A stretch of DNA of 64,000 nucleotides from an uncultured Collinsella sp. (GTDB taxonomy: Bacteria > Actinomycetota > Coriobacteriia > Coriobacteriales > Coriobacteriaceae): assembly GCA_902491765.1 (NCBI GenBank), contig CABUIY010000005.1:62001-126000 (forward strand). The letters are read 5' to 3'. The translations under genes and the position numbers were made by a program. The notes beneath the pieces were generated by a model that had not been told where the DNA came from, ran no database searches, and saw nothing but the letters and a program-made list of their open reading frames with translations. Positions 34,678 through 42,140 of this stretch are shown in pieces (position 1 is the stretch's first letter; every line of letters begins with the position of its first letter).

Positions 34678-35778
34678 CTATTTCACGCATTGAGCGGCGA
34701 GGTAGTCGCGGAAGAATGGCAATTCAAAAGCGACGAGCCCTCGTCCTCGTTCCCCGATGATGCCGGCATCTATCATTCGGCGTCGGTAGCGGGAGACCTG
34801 CTGTGGCGAACGCTTAAGGCGCTCGACAAGGTCGGCGGTGGTGGACTCTTCCTCGTCATCGAGCATGGCGATGAGGAATCGCTTGTCCTCTGCAGTGAGT
34901 TCCCGATAGGTTGCCGCGAGGATTCGGTCGTCCATCTCGTCGCGCGCGATTTTGATTCCCAGGTCAAAGTCGCGTGACGAGATTTCCTTCGAATCGCTTG
35001 TGAGATCCCAGGCACGGTAGCCTACGAGTTGCAATAGGAAGGGAAAACCAGAGATCGAGCGAACGGCTCTATCGATTCCCTCAGCATCTGCCAGGCGATC
35101 GTTTTCCTGGATTGTGCGAATCAAGGCCTCGCGTACGTCATAGTCGGCAATGCGACCCAGATGATATTGTTGGGCGCGGCGAAGGAACGAGACCGTCTTG
35201 TGGTTCAGCAACGTCGAGACGTTGTTGGGAAGTCCCGCCATGAGCAGGGCGACGCGTTTCCCATCGGTCACAAAGTGCTGATACGTCGCTGCGAGCTGAA
35301 TCATTTCGTCGAGTGTCGGGTCCACCTCGTCAACCGTGACGAGCAGACCGGTGCCTGCCTCGTTGAGCTGGTCGATGATGTCGCTCATGCGATAACGCCA
35401 GGTTGAGGCATCGTGAACGCGATTGACCTCGATGCTGCCGAGCGGTGCAATTCCGAGGCCGGTGACTTCGAAGTTCTTAGACGGGTCGATAAGATGGCCG
35501 GCAGCACGTTTCGCTCCGAACTCGATTTCCTCAAGCATTCCCGGGAGCGCGGTCGTCTTTACGGCAATCCAGCCGTGGGATTCCGCCCTTGTCGCGAGCG
35601 ACGACATGAGAGCGGTTTTACCGGTTCCACGCGCGCCTGAGAAGATCGAGGTCAATTCTGGGCGCCTGCGCTGGCTCAAGAAGGCACGGTCCAGATCCCG
35701 AATAATCTGTTGTCTGCCAGCGAGATGGGCAGGAACCTCGCCAAAACTGGGGGTAAACGGGTTCTCGAGATATTCCAC
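34678..35778 (-). CDS. P-loop ATPase with C-terminal winged helix (ATPase_2/Orc1-like), copy B
   Basis: A 366-residue paralogue of the ATPase at 31013-32131. It has Walker A GARGTGKTALM, Walker B LLVTVDEVD, the shared block VSFLRRAQQYHLGRIADYDVREA, and a C-terminal winged helix (TADLVERLKRSPQQVSRYRRRMIDAGII). GTG 35778 follows AAGGAG at a good distance. It converges on the UvrA-like gene. The paired ATPases around a UvrA-like protein form an unusual locus, and no known system name was recognised. Confidence 0.82.
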   Translation of the reverse strand: MEYLENPFTPSFGEVPAHLAGRQQIIRDLDRAFLSQRRRPELTSIFSGARGTGKTALMSSLATRAESHGWIAVKTTALPGMLEEIEFGAKRAAGHLIDPSKNFEVTGLGIAPLGSIEVNRVHDASTWRYRMSDIIDQLNEAGTGLLVTVDEVDPTLDEMIQLAATYQHFVTDGKRVALLMAGLPNNVSTLLNHKTVSFLRRAQQYHLGRIADYDVREALIRTIQENDRLADAEGIDRAVRSISGFPFLLQLVGYRAWDLTSDSKEISSRDFDLGIKIARDEMDDRILAATYRELTAEDKRFLIAMLDDEEESTTADLVERLKRSPQQVSRYRRRMIDAGIIGERGRGLVAFELPFFRDYLAAQCVK

Positions 35779-35802
35779 AAGGCTCTCCTTTCACACCGCC
35801 GT

Positions 35803-35840
35803 TTAACTTCATTTTACTTTAGTTAATTCTGATTAAAAGT
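35803..35840 (-). promoter_or_regulatory. Roughly phased TTAA repeats before ATPase B
   Basis: TTAAC, TTACT, TTAAT and TTAAA start at 35803, 35814, 35823 and 35833, giving spacings of 11, 9 and 10. This echoes the 10-bp repeats before ATPase A but with a different core. It may only reflect AT-rich promoter DNA. Confidence 0.35.
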
Positions 35841-35895
35841 GAGGGCTCTTTATCTAGAGCATCAATTAGGCATGTGTGCCATCGGCGTGGCGCTT

Positions 35896-35930
35896 GAATG
35901 TGACAAAGGGATAGTTCCTTTGTCACATTC
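35896..35930. repeat. GACAAAGG palindromic element, copy 3, overlapping the trmL end
   Basis: GAATGTGACAAAGG (35896-35909) and CCTTTGTCACATTC (35917-35930) form a perfect 14-bp inverted repeat with a seven-base loop. The stop codon of trmL lies inside the right arm. Confidence 0.8.
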
Positions 35931-36522
35931 CCGGAAAGCCTGCCTGGCGCAGGGCCTCGTAGAGGACGATGGCGGCGCTGTTGGAGAGGTTGAGTGCGCT
36001 GATGCGGTAGTCGTCCGGGTTGACGAAGTTGCCGCAGATGTCCTGTTGAAGGATGGCCTCGTGGCTGTCCTCGGTATGTCCGAGCGATTCCTCGTGGGCT
36101 TCCCAAGCCTCGGCGTTATCGAGTGAGTCACAATCGCGCAGCATGGGGATACGCTCGCAACGCTCGGGCGCCGCGGCAAGCAGTGGCTCGGGAATGCCCG
36201 AGCTCTCGCTGCCAAAGACCAAGTAGTCACCATCGCGGTAGGTGCTTTGCGCATAGGTGCGGCGTGCCTTTTTGGTCAGCAGATGCAGGCGACCATCGGC
36301 GGGGGAGAGATCGTTGCGCGCAAGGAAATCCTCCCAGCCGGCATAGGTCGTCACGTCCAAGTTTTGCCAGTAGCCCAGACCGGCGCGACGTACCGTCTTG
36401 TCGTCGAGCGAAAACCCCAGCGGCTCCACCAGATGCAGGCGGGCGCCGGTGACCACGCAGGTGCGGCCGATATTGCCCGTATTGGCCGGAATCTCGGGCG
36501 CATACAGCACAATGTTGAACAT
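35923..36522 (-). CDS. trmL: tRNA wobble (cytidine/uridine-34) 2'-O-methyltransferase (TrmL)
   Basis: A 199-residue SpoU/TrmL enzyme that methylates the ribose of the wobble base in certain tRNAs. The N-terminus NIVLYAPEIPANTGNIGRTC and the C-terminal SAM knot residues (VFGSESSGIPE; ISALNLSNSAAIVLYEA) are typical. Between IPM (125-127) and ALNLSN (176) there is an acidic insertion of about 40 residues (around DSLDNAEAWEAHEESLGHT) that the usual TrmL does not have. AAGGAG precedes ATG 36522. The final Met and stop are encoded by a palindromic element. Confidence 0.88.
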   Translation of the reverse strand: MFNIVLYAPEIPANTGNIGRTCVVTGARLHLVEPLGFSLDDKTVRRAGLGYWQNLDVTTYAGWEDFLARNDLSPADGRLHLLTKKARRTYAQSTYRDGDYLVFGSESSGIPEPLLAAAPERCERIPMLRDCDSLDNAEAWEAHEESLGHTEDSHEAILQQDICGNFVNPDDYRISALNLSNSAAIVLYEALRQAGFPGM

Positions 36523-36545
36523 GAATCTCCTTGGCTCAGAACGAA

Positions 36546-36578
36546 AAACCACCACGAAGTTAACCTTCGTGGTGGTTT
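36546..36578 (-). terminator. Terminator of the COG0523 GTPase gene
   Basis: A perfect 14-bp stem (AAACCACCACGAAG with its complement) is followed on the minus strand by a run of five T. Confidence 0.85.
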
Positions 36579-36617
36579 GGCGGTTACGTAGACAGAAAAA
36601 TGCCCGCTTGGATAAAC

Positions 36618-37748
36618 CTAGGCGCGGTGCCAGTCGGTCAGGCAGGCATCGAGGGAAGCGATGAGCGCGTCCTTGTCCATGTGACGGCCGATGATGCACA
36701 GGCTCGTCATGCGGTCGCCCGTCTCGTCGTCCCAAATCTGCATGATCTCGGGGTTCTCGTCGATGATCTTCTGCTTCTCGCCCTCGGGCGCCGAGTCGAC
36801 AAACAGGCCGTTCTCCATCAGGCGCATCTGGTGGCCAGCCTGCTCAAACATGTAGCACATGTTCGGATCGCCGGTCTGCCACAACGGACCCTTGACGCGA
36901 ATGACCTCGTCGGGCCACTCCTGCTCAACAAAATCGGTGAACTTCTGCAGGTCAAACGGCTTGCGGCGCGAGTATACAAAGGTCTCGATGTCGTACTCGA
37001 GCACCTCGGGGTCGTCGTGCTCCTCGGGATGCTCCATGGCCTCGATCCAGGCGGCGGAGTTGTAGGCGCGCATAAAGTCGAAGCGGTCGGTGTCGAGCAG
37101 CTCCTCCATGGGGACCTCGCCGTTTTGAGCCTCGACAATCACAGCGTCCTTCTGCAGGCTGCGCACGATGGCCTTAAGCTCGGCGATCTGCTCGGGCGTC
37201 ACGGTATCGGTCTTGTTGAGGATGAGCGTGGAGCAGAACTCGATCTGCTGGATGAGCAGGCTCTCGATGTCGTCCTCGTCGATATCCTCGGCCAGTAGGT
37301 CGCGACCGCCGTTGAACTCGTCGTACATGCGGGCGCAGTCGACCACGGCCACGATGTTGTCGAGCGCGAGCTTAGGCTCGCCGCCCACCTTGGCCTCGTC
37401 GCAGAAGCTCGAGATGGTGTAGGCGATGGGGATGGGCTCGCAAATGCCCGAGGCCTCGATGATGATGTAGTCGAAGTTGCCCGAATCGGCGATGCCCTGC
37501 AGCTGGTTGGCAAGGTCGTCCGAAAGCGTGCAGCAGATGCAGCCGTTGGTGAGCGGGATGAGGTCGTCGGTCTCGGAAAGGCCACCGTCGGCGATAAGGC
37601 TGGCGTCGACGTTGATCTCGCCGATGTCGTTGACGATCACGGCGGCGCGGATGCCGCCGTCGTTAGCGAGGATGTGGTTGAGCAGCGTGGTCTTGCCGGC
37701 ACCGAGGTATCCGGTAAGCATGATGATCTTCACGGGTTTGTTGGGCAT
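36618..37748 (-). CDS. COG0523/CobW-family metal-chaperone GTPase
   Basis: A 376-residue G3E GTPase. It has Walker A TGYLGAGKTTLLNHIL (about 10-25), the metal-binding motif NGCICC, switch residues EASGICEPIP, and NKTD for guanine recognition. The family delivers metals such as Zn, Co or Ni to target proteins. The C-terminal CobW domain ends in CIIGRHMDKDALIASLDACL. AAGGAGG precedes ATG 37748, which was preferred to the in-frame ATG at 37769. The gene stands alone, so the metal is unknown. Confidence 0.88.
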   Translation of the reverse strand: MPNKPVKIIMLTGYLGAGKTTLLNHILANDGGIRAAVIVNDIGEINVDASLIADGGLSETDDLIPLTNGCICCTLSDDLANQLQGIADSGNFDYIIIEASGICEPIPIAYTISSFCDEAKVGGEPKLALDNIVAVVDCARMYDEFNGGRDLLAEDIDEDDIESLLIQQIEFCSTLILNKTDTVTPEQIAELKAIVRSLQKDAVIVEAQNGEVPMEELLDTDRFDFMRAYNSAAWIEAMEHPEEHDDPEVLEYDIETFVYSRRKPFDLQKFTDFVEQEWPDEVIRVKGPLWQTGDPNMCYMFEQAGHQMRLMENGLFVDSAPEGEKQKIIDENPEIMQIWDDETGDRMTSLCIIGRHMDKDALIASLDACLTDWHRA

Positions 37749-37834
37749 GTGCCCTCCTTTGTTAGACATGGCTTACAGTTGAATCTTATGCCAAACGCCT
37801 GCTCTTATACCCACGCGCCGGCAAATAACACAAG

Positions 37835-38176
37835 CTACTCCCAGGCTCCCCATACATCGGGGCAATAACCGACGGTGGCCTTTTTGCCGTTGCGCACGAT
37901 GGGCTCGGCTAGAACCTGCTGGTTCTCGAGCAGCTTGTCGAAGCGCTGACTGGGGGTAAGGTGCTGGATGAGCGCGAGCGTCTCCTCGTCCTTGGTTTTG
38001 GGATTGAGCAGCTTGTCGATGCCGCCGACCGCCTGCATCACGCTCGTGAGCTCGCCCTTGCTCATCTCCTTTTCCTTAAGGTCAATAAACTGCACCTTAA
38101 TGCGGCGCTCCTTAAAAAAGCGCTGCGCCTTCTTGGTATCGAAGGACTTTTTGGTGCCAAAAATCTGCACGTTCAT
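37835..38176 (-). CDS. ArsC/Spx-family thioredoxin-fold protein without active-site cysteines
   Basis: A 113-residue ArsC-family protein. The fold is recognised from IQFGTKK-like start (QIFGTKKSFDTKKA) and IVRNGKKATVGYCPDVW at the end. In arsenate reductases and Spx a cysteine or CxxC follows the first strand; here the positions are Ser11 and Thr14, so classical arsenate reduction is not expected. The ribosome-binding site is weak. The related function is unknown, perhaps regulatory or structural. Confidence 0.8.
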   Translation of the reverse strand: MNVQIFGTKKSFDTKKAQRFFKERRIKVQFIDLKEKEMSKGELTSVMQAVGGIDKLLNPKTKDEETLALIQHLTPSQRFDKLLENQQVLAEPIVRNGKKATVGYCPDVWGAWE

Positions 38177-38193
38177 GTATTTGTTCCGCCGTT

Positions 38194-38820
38194 CTACCTG
38201 ATGAAGTTGGTCGTTGCTCGATCTGCCTCGGGTGCGTTGATGCCGGCGGCCTGTCCTGCCTCGATACAGCGAAGGAGCCAGGCCATGTTTTTGCCGATGT
38301 TGCGCATGGTGGCAAGGCCCTCGGCGTCCCCATTGGCGTCGCCGGGCACGCGACCAAACACGTTGTTCCAGTACGTGGAGGCAACCACGGGCATCTGGTT
38401 GATGGTGAAGTACTTATTGAGCACATCGAAGGTGGTTGACGTGCCGCCGCGACGGGCGACGGCGACCGCGGCGCCGGGTTTGTGCTCAAAGGCATGCCCG
38501 CCTGCATAGAAGGCGCGATCGAGGGCCGAAAGGATGCGTCCGCTGGGGTGCGCATAGTAGACGGGTGAGCCAAAGACAAAACCATCTGCTTGCTCGGCGG
38601 CAGCGATGAGCTCGTTCACCACGTCATCGTCAAAGGTGCAGCGACCGCCAAGTTTGCCGCACTGGCCGCAACCGATGCAATCGCGAATGGGCTTGGCGCC
38701 CAGCTGAAACACCTCGGTATCAATGCCTTCGGCATTGAGCTGCTCGGCGACCTCGGCGAGTGCGCGGGCGGTGTTGCCGTTTGCCTTGGGGCTGCCATTG
38801 ACCAAAAGAACCTTCATCAC
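38194..38820 (-). CDS. NADPH-dependent FMN reductase/flavodoxin-fold oxidoreductase
   Basis: A 208-residue flavodoxin-like protein. The start KVLLVNGSPKANGNTARALAEVAEQL is the FMN phosphate loop, and CIGCGQCGKLGGRC adds a cysteine-rich segment typical of the iron-sulfur flavoprotein or multimeric flavodoxin group. FGSPVYYAHPSGRILSALDR follows. GAGGGAG precedes ATG 38820. It probably reduces quinones or other small electron acceptors. Confidence 0.85.
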   Translation of the reverse strand: MMKVLLVNGSPKANGNTARALAEVAEQLNAEGIDTEVFQLGAKPIRDCIGCGQCGKLGGRCTFDDDVVNELIAAAEQADGFVFGSPVYYAHPSGRILSALDRAFYAGGHAFEHKPGAAVAVARRGGTSTTFDVLNKYFTINQMPVVASTYWNNVFGRVPGDANGDAEGLATMRNIGKNMAWLLRCIEAGQAAGINAPEADRATTNFIR

Positions 38821-38891
38821 AAACTCCCTCTGCTGTCGGTGACTTCTGCAGAGGATTATCGCACGATGGGGGAGGCGGTGTGGGCGCGGTG

Positions 38892-40421
38892 CTAATCCAG
38901 TTTGGTACCTGGCACCTGCACGGCTTTCCCGAGCAACGCTTTGAGCTCGTTCAAAATCGAAACGGGCTGACGGTCGACGCCGTCCAGATGGAGCGTGGCC
39001 ACGCGAATGGGCGGCTGATATTCAAATGGGCCAAAGAGCACGGGCGAACCCAGGAACCGCTCGATGTCGCTTGCGATCTCGTCGATCGCCTCGGGCCCGA
39101 GCTCATCGAAGAGTGCCACGAACATCGGTCCCGTCGAGCGGAACAGGCGGCCCTTGCCGCGCGAACAATCCATGAGGCAGGCGGCGCTTTCGGCGAGCAC
39201 GCGGTCGCCTGCATCGAATCCAAAGCGGGCATTGACCTCGGCGATATCGTCGACCTTAATGGCAATAAAGCCTGCCTCGTGCGGCACGTGGCGCATCTCT
39301 CCAATAGCGTTGACCAGTGCGTGGACATCGCCCAGGCCCGTTACCGAGTCGGTCGTATCCGCTAGGCTTCGGTTGACGATAATGCCCACATACATGCTGG
39401 GCTCGGTATCGGTGCCGTCCAAGCGGTAGCCCGTGCAGTCGCAAAGCACGTACGTTCCGGTGGCATCCATTACGCGATACTGCATGTAGTGGAAGTGCCA
39501 CGTGCCGTTTATCACCATGTCGAGCTCGGCGCGTACGTTGTCGCGGTCCTCGGGATGAACGCGGGCGAGCCACATGTCGAGCGAGTTAAAAGGGTGCTGG
39601 GAGGGCAGGTCAAAATCGCGCACGGCGTTAACCGACCATTGCGATTTGCCCGTATCGAGATTGAGGATAAAGGGATAGCGCGTCTCGGAGCTCATGGAGA
39701 TCGCTTGGAACACCCGGTCGTTGCAGGGAAGCTGATCGACGATTGGGCGTTGCGGCGCGTCACTGTCTTTCGGTTGCTGCACACGATGCATAAGCTTATA
39801 GCGATACATCTTGCGATCGGCATCCATCGTCATCTGGCGACGCGTGTCGCCGGCAAGTGGATCGACGCGCGAGCAGCCAAAACTAAAGCTGCCGATCATG
39901 GGCGCCTTGCCACCTGAGCTCGCCTCGATCAGTCCGGTACGTACCTGCTCCAAGCGCTGCTCGAGTTCAGTCTCGTTTGCGGAGAGCGAGATGAGCACAA
40001 ACTCGTCTCCACCGATACGGAACAGCATTTCATCGTGCTCCATGGTTTCGGAGAGCGTGCGGCAGATGCCCAGAATATAGCGATTGCCTTCGGCGTGGCC
40101 AAACCTATCATTGCAATGTTTGAGATGGTCGATGTCAATATAGGCGCAGGTGAAGGGGTCGCCTTTGTGCCAGAGTTGCTCGACGTGACGGTCGAATCCG
40201 TTGCGGTTGCCCAAGTTGGTGAGCGGGTCGATATAGGCGTTGCTCTCAAGCAGCCGGCGCTCTTGCTGCAGGATGGCGTGCGTCTTTTGCAGTTGTTCGC
40301 CAACGGCGCGTAGCTCAGCAGGCAGCGCGGCAACATCGAGTTCGGCGGTCGAGATGCCATTCGCAAGTCGCTGAAGATAGGCAATAATCGATTGCTCGCC
40401 CAGGCGATATGATTCGTTCAT
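38892..40421 (-). CDS. Diguanylate cyclase with GGDEF-PAS-degenerate GGDEF layout
   Basis: A 509-residue signalling protein without membrane segments. A helical N-terminal part is followed by a complete GGDEF domain (IDPLTNLGNRNGFDRH; D/N-rich site; RIGGDEF at 135-141), predicted to make c-di-GMP. Residues of about 230-340 form a PAS_3-like sensor (WLARVHPEDRDNVRAELDM). The C-terminal third resembles a second GGDEF domain (DSVTGLGDVHALVNAIG), but the signature is replaced by STGPM, so it is probably inactive. AAGGAGG precedes ATG 40421. An EAL remnant lies upstream. Confidence 0.87.
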   Translation of the reverse strand: MNESYRLGEQSIIAYLQRLANGISTAELDVAALPAELRAVGEQLQKTHAILQQERRLLESNAYIDPLTNLGNRNGFDRHVEQLWHKGDPFTCAYIDIDHLKHCNDRFGHAEGNRYILGICRTLSETMEHDEMLFRIGGDEFVLISLSANETELEQRLEQVRTGLIEASSGGKAPMIGSFSFGCSRVDPLAGDTRRQMTMDADRKMYRYKLMHRVQQPKDSDAPQRPIVDQLPCNDRVFQAISMSSETRYPFILNLDTGKSQWSVNAVRDFDLPSQHPFNSLDMWLARVHPEDRDNVRAELDMVINGTWHFHYMQYRVMDATGTYVLCDCTGYRLDGTDTEPSMYVGIIVNRSLADTTDSVTGLGDVHALVNAIGEMRHVPHEAGFIAIKVDDIAEVNARFGFDAGDRVLAESAACLMDCSRGKGRLFRSTGPMFVALFDELGPEAIDEIASDIERFLGSPVLFGPFEYQPPIRVATLHLDGVDRQPVSILNELKALLGKAVQVPGTKLD

Positions 40422-40459
40422 GATGGATAACCTCCTTGGGCGGAACAGCGGTTTGTATC

Positions 40460-40490
40460 ATATCCCCAATTCGGTTTGAATTGGGGATAT
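40460..40490. repeat. Perfect hairpin between the EAL remnant and the GGDEF gene
   Basis: ATATCCCCAATTC (40460-40472) is the exact complement of GAATTGGGGATAT (40478-40490), with a five-base loop. It lies 38 bases upstream of the GGDEF start. It may end upstream transcription or control the GGDEF gene. Confidence 0.6.
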
Positions 40491-40548
40491 AAGTTAACTA
40501 ATGGAGGCAAATTCCCCCTTCGGCGGTGGTGTTTTGCGCGCGAGCGTA

Positions 40549-40845
40549 TCAGTTGTTATTGCCACCATCGAGCAATGCCTCAAAATCCTTCGCTGGCATG
40601 GGGCGGTAGTAGAGGAAGCCTTGAGCGTCGCGGGCGCCCATTTGCCGTAGCACGTTCGCCTGCTCATTTGTCTCGACGCCTTCGACCACGACGGGCAGAT
40701 GGAGCGACTGCGCCATCTCGAGCATCGATGAAATGATCTGCGTGCTGCGGCCTTGATCGCCGTCGACGGGCGCAATCTGCCAAATGTGCTTGTCGAGCGT
40801 CACCATAAAGCCGCTTTCCTCGAGTGCGGGGATATGGGTGCACAT
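40549..40845 (-). pseudogene. Remnant of an EAL-domain phosphodiesterase
   Basis: About 99 codons on the minus strand resemble the C-terminal end of an EAL domain (ISSMLEMAQSLHLPVVVEGVETNEQANVLRQMGARDAQGFLYYRPMP). Upstream of that, LEESGFMVTLD matches the earlier part of the domain. The central part with the FGTG loop and the KID strand is missing, so an internal deletion has removed catalytic residues. No ribosome-binding site or good start was found. It sits before a GGDEF gene, suggesting an earlier GGDEF-EAL pair. Confidence 0.75.
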
Positions 40846-40973
40846 GCTGTGGACGGCTATTATTCGACAGGCGGTAGCGCGACGATGCGATGTTCGATGA
40901 AAATGCGACTGAGACGATATATGTTGACGGGTATACTTGTCCCGGTTTAAAACGCAGGAACGGAGATGGTCGC

Positions 40974-41843
40974 ATGGCACAGCCGGATACGACGCACACG
41001 GTGGGGCTTGCGCTCGAGGGAGGCGGCTACCGCGGTATGTATACGGCGGGCGTGCTCGACGTTTGGATGGAGCACGGTTTGACCTGCGACCATATGGTGG
41101 GTGTCTCGGCGGGCGCGGCGTTTGGCTACAACTTTAAATCGCGCCAGATCGGCCGCGCCATTCGCTACAACAAGGCCTATTGTGCCGATAAGCGCTATGC
41201 GGGTGTGACTAGCTGGTTGCGAACCGGTGACATGTTCAATGCCGATTTTGCCTATCACGAGGTGCCCATCGAGCGCGATCCCATCGACCTGGAGACATAT
41301 CGCGCCTGCCCTATGCGGTTTACGTGCGTGTGTACCGATATCGAGACGGGCAAGGCCGTCTACCACGACCTGCCCTATGGCGACGAGCGCGATATCGAGT
41401 GGATCCGGGCGTCGTCGGCGATTCCCGTGGCGACGCGTCCCGTTGCTATTGGCGGGCATAAGTATCTGGATGGTGGCGTGGCTGATTCCATTCCCAGCGC
41501 TTGGTTGTTTGCGCAGGGGTATGACCGCAATATCGTGGTACTCACGCAGCCGGCGGGCTTTGTGAAGCAACCCAACAGCGTGATGCCCATGCTGCGGCGC
41601 GTGTTCCGTCACTACCCGGAGTTTGTTGCAGCGCTCGATCATCGGCATGAGGTCTACAATGCCACGCTCGATGACTTGGCGCGTCGTGAGGCTGCCGGCG
41701 AGGTCTTTGTGGTGCGGCCGAGCGAATCGGTGAAGGTGCCGTCGCTGTGCCGCGAGCCGGATGAGCTCGAGCGTATCTACCAGGTCGGCCGCCACGATGC
41801 GGAGGCGACCTTGCCGGCGCTGGAAGCGTATCTGGCAGAGTAG
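40974..41843 (+). CDS. Patatin-like phospholipase
   Basis: A 289-residue serine hydrolase of the patatin/RssA group. It has the oxyanion motif EGGGYRGMYTAG (about 15-26), the nucleophile motif GVSAG (Ser45), and the catalytic Asp in YLDGGVAD. The enzyme probably cleaves acyl chains from lipids in the cytoplasm or at the membrane. AACGGAG precedes ATG 40974, with TATACT about 40 bases upstream as a possible -10. A tandem hairpin array follows the stop. Confidence 0.88.
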   Translation: MAQPDTTHTVGLALEGGGYRGMYTAGVLDVWMEHGLTCDHMVGVSAGAAFGYNFKSRQIGRAIRYNKAYCADKRYAGVTSWLRTGDMFNADFAYHEVPIERDPIDLETYRACPMRFTCVCTDIETGKAVYHDLPYGDERDIEWIRASSAIPVATRPVAIGGHKYLDGGVADSIPSAWLFAQGYDRNIVVLTQPAGFVKQPNSVMPMLRRVFRHYPEFVAALDHRHEVYNATLDDLARREAAGEVFVVRPSESVKVPSLCREPDELERIYQVGRHDAEATLPALEAYLAE

Positions 41844-41865
41844 AGCAAACTGCCGTGGACTCGGC

Positions 41866-42096
41866 GGAAAGCGCATCCCGGAATCGGCGCTAAAAATGGG
41901 ATGAGGTTTCCGCGAGAGGCCCGTAGCGGAAAGCGCGCCCCGGAATCGGCATCCAAAACGGGATGCAGTTTCCCCGACGGCGGGTTTTGGAAACGGCGTC
42001 CCAGAATTTGCGCCTGGAATGGGATGGGGTTTCCCAACGGAGCCGCATGCGGAAAGCGCATCCCGGAATGGAGGTCCAAACTGGGATGCGCTTTCC
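41866..42096. repeat. Tandem array of four 62-bp palindromic units
   Basis: Units begin at 41866, 41928, 41989 and 42051 (period 61-62). Each has GGAAAGCGCATCCC or a close form, a variable loop of about 18 bases starting GGAAT, and GGGATGCGCTTTCC or a close form, so each folds into a hairpin. Linkers of about 16 bases differ between units. The array fills the gap between convergent patatin and thiE genes. No gene was found in this stretch. Confidence 0.85.
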
Positions 42097-42140
42097 ATTG
42101 CTGAAGATATGAGGCCGCGGATCGGCTGCTCGGCCTAGAC

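Noticed and set aside
41866..42096. Possible CRISPR array.
   Set aside because: The repeated part is itself a full hairpin of about 46 bp, linkers are only about 16 bp, and no cas genes are nearby.
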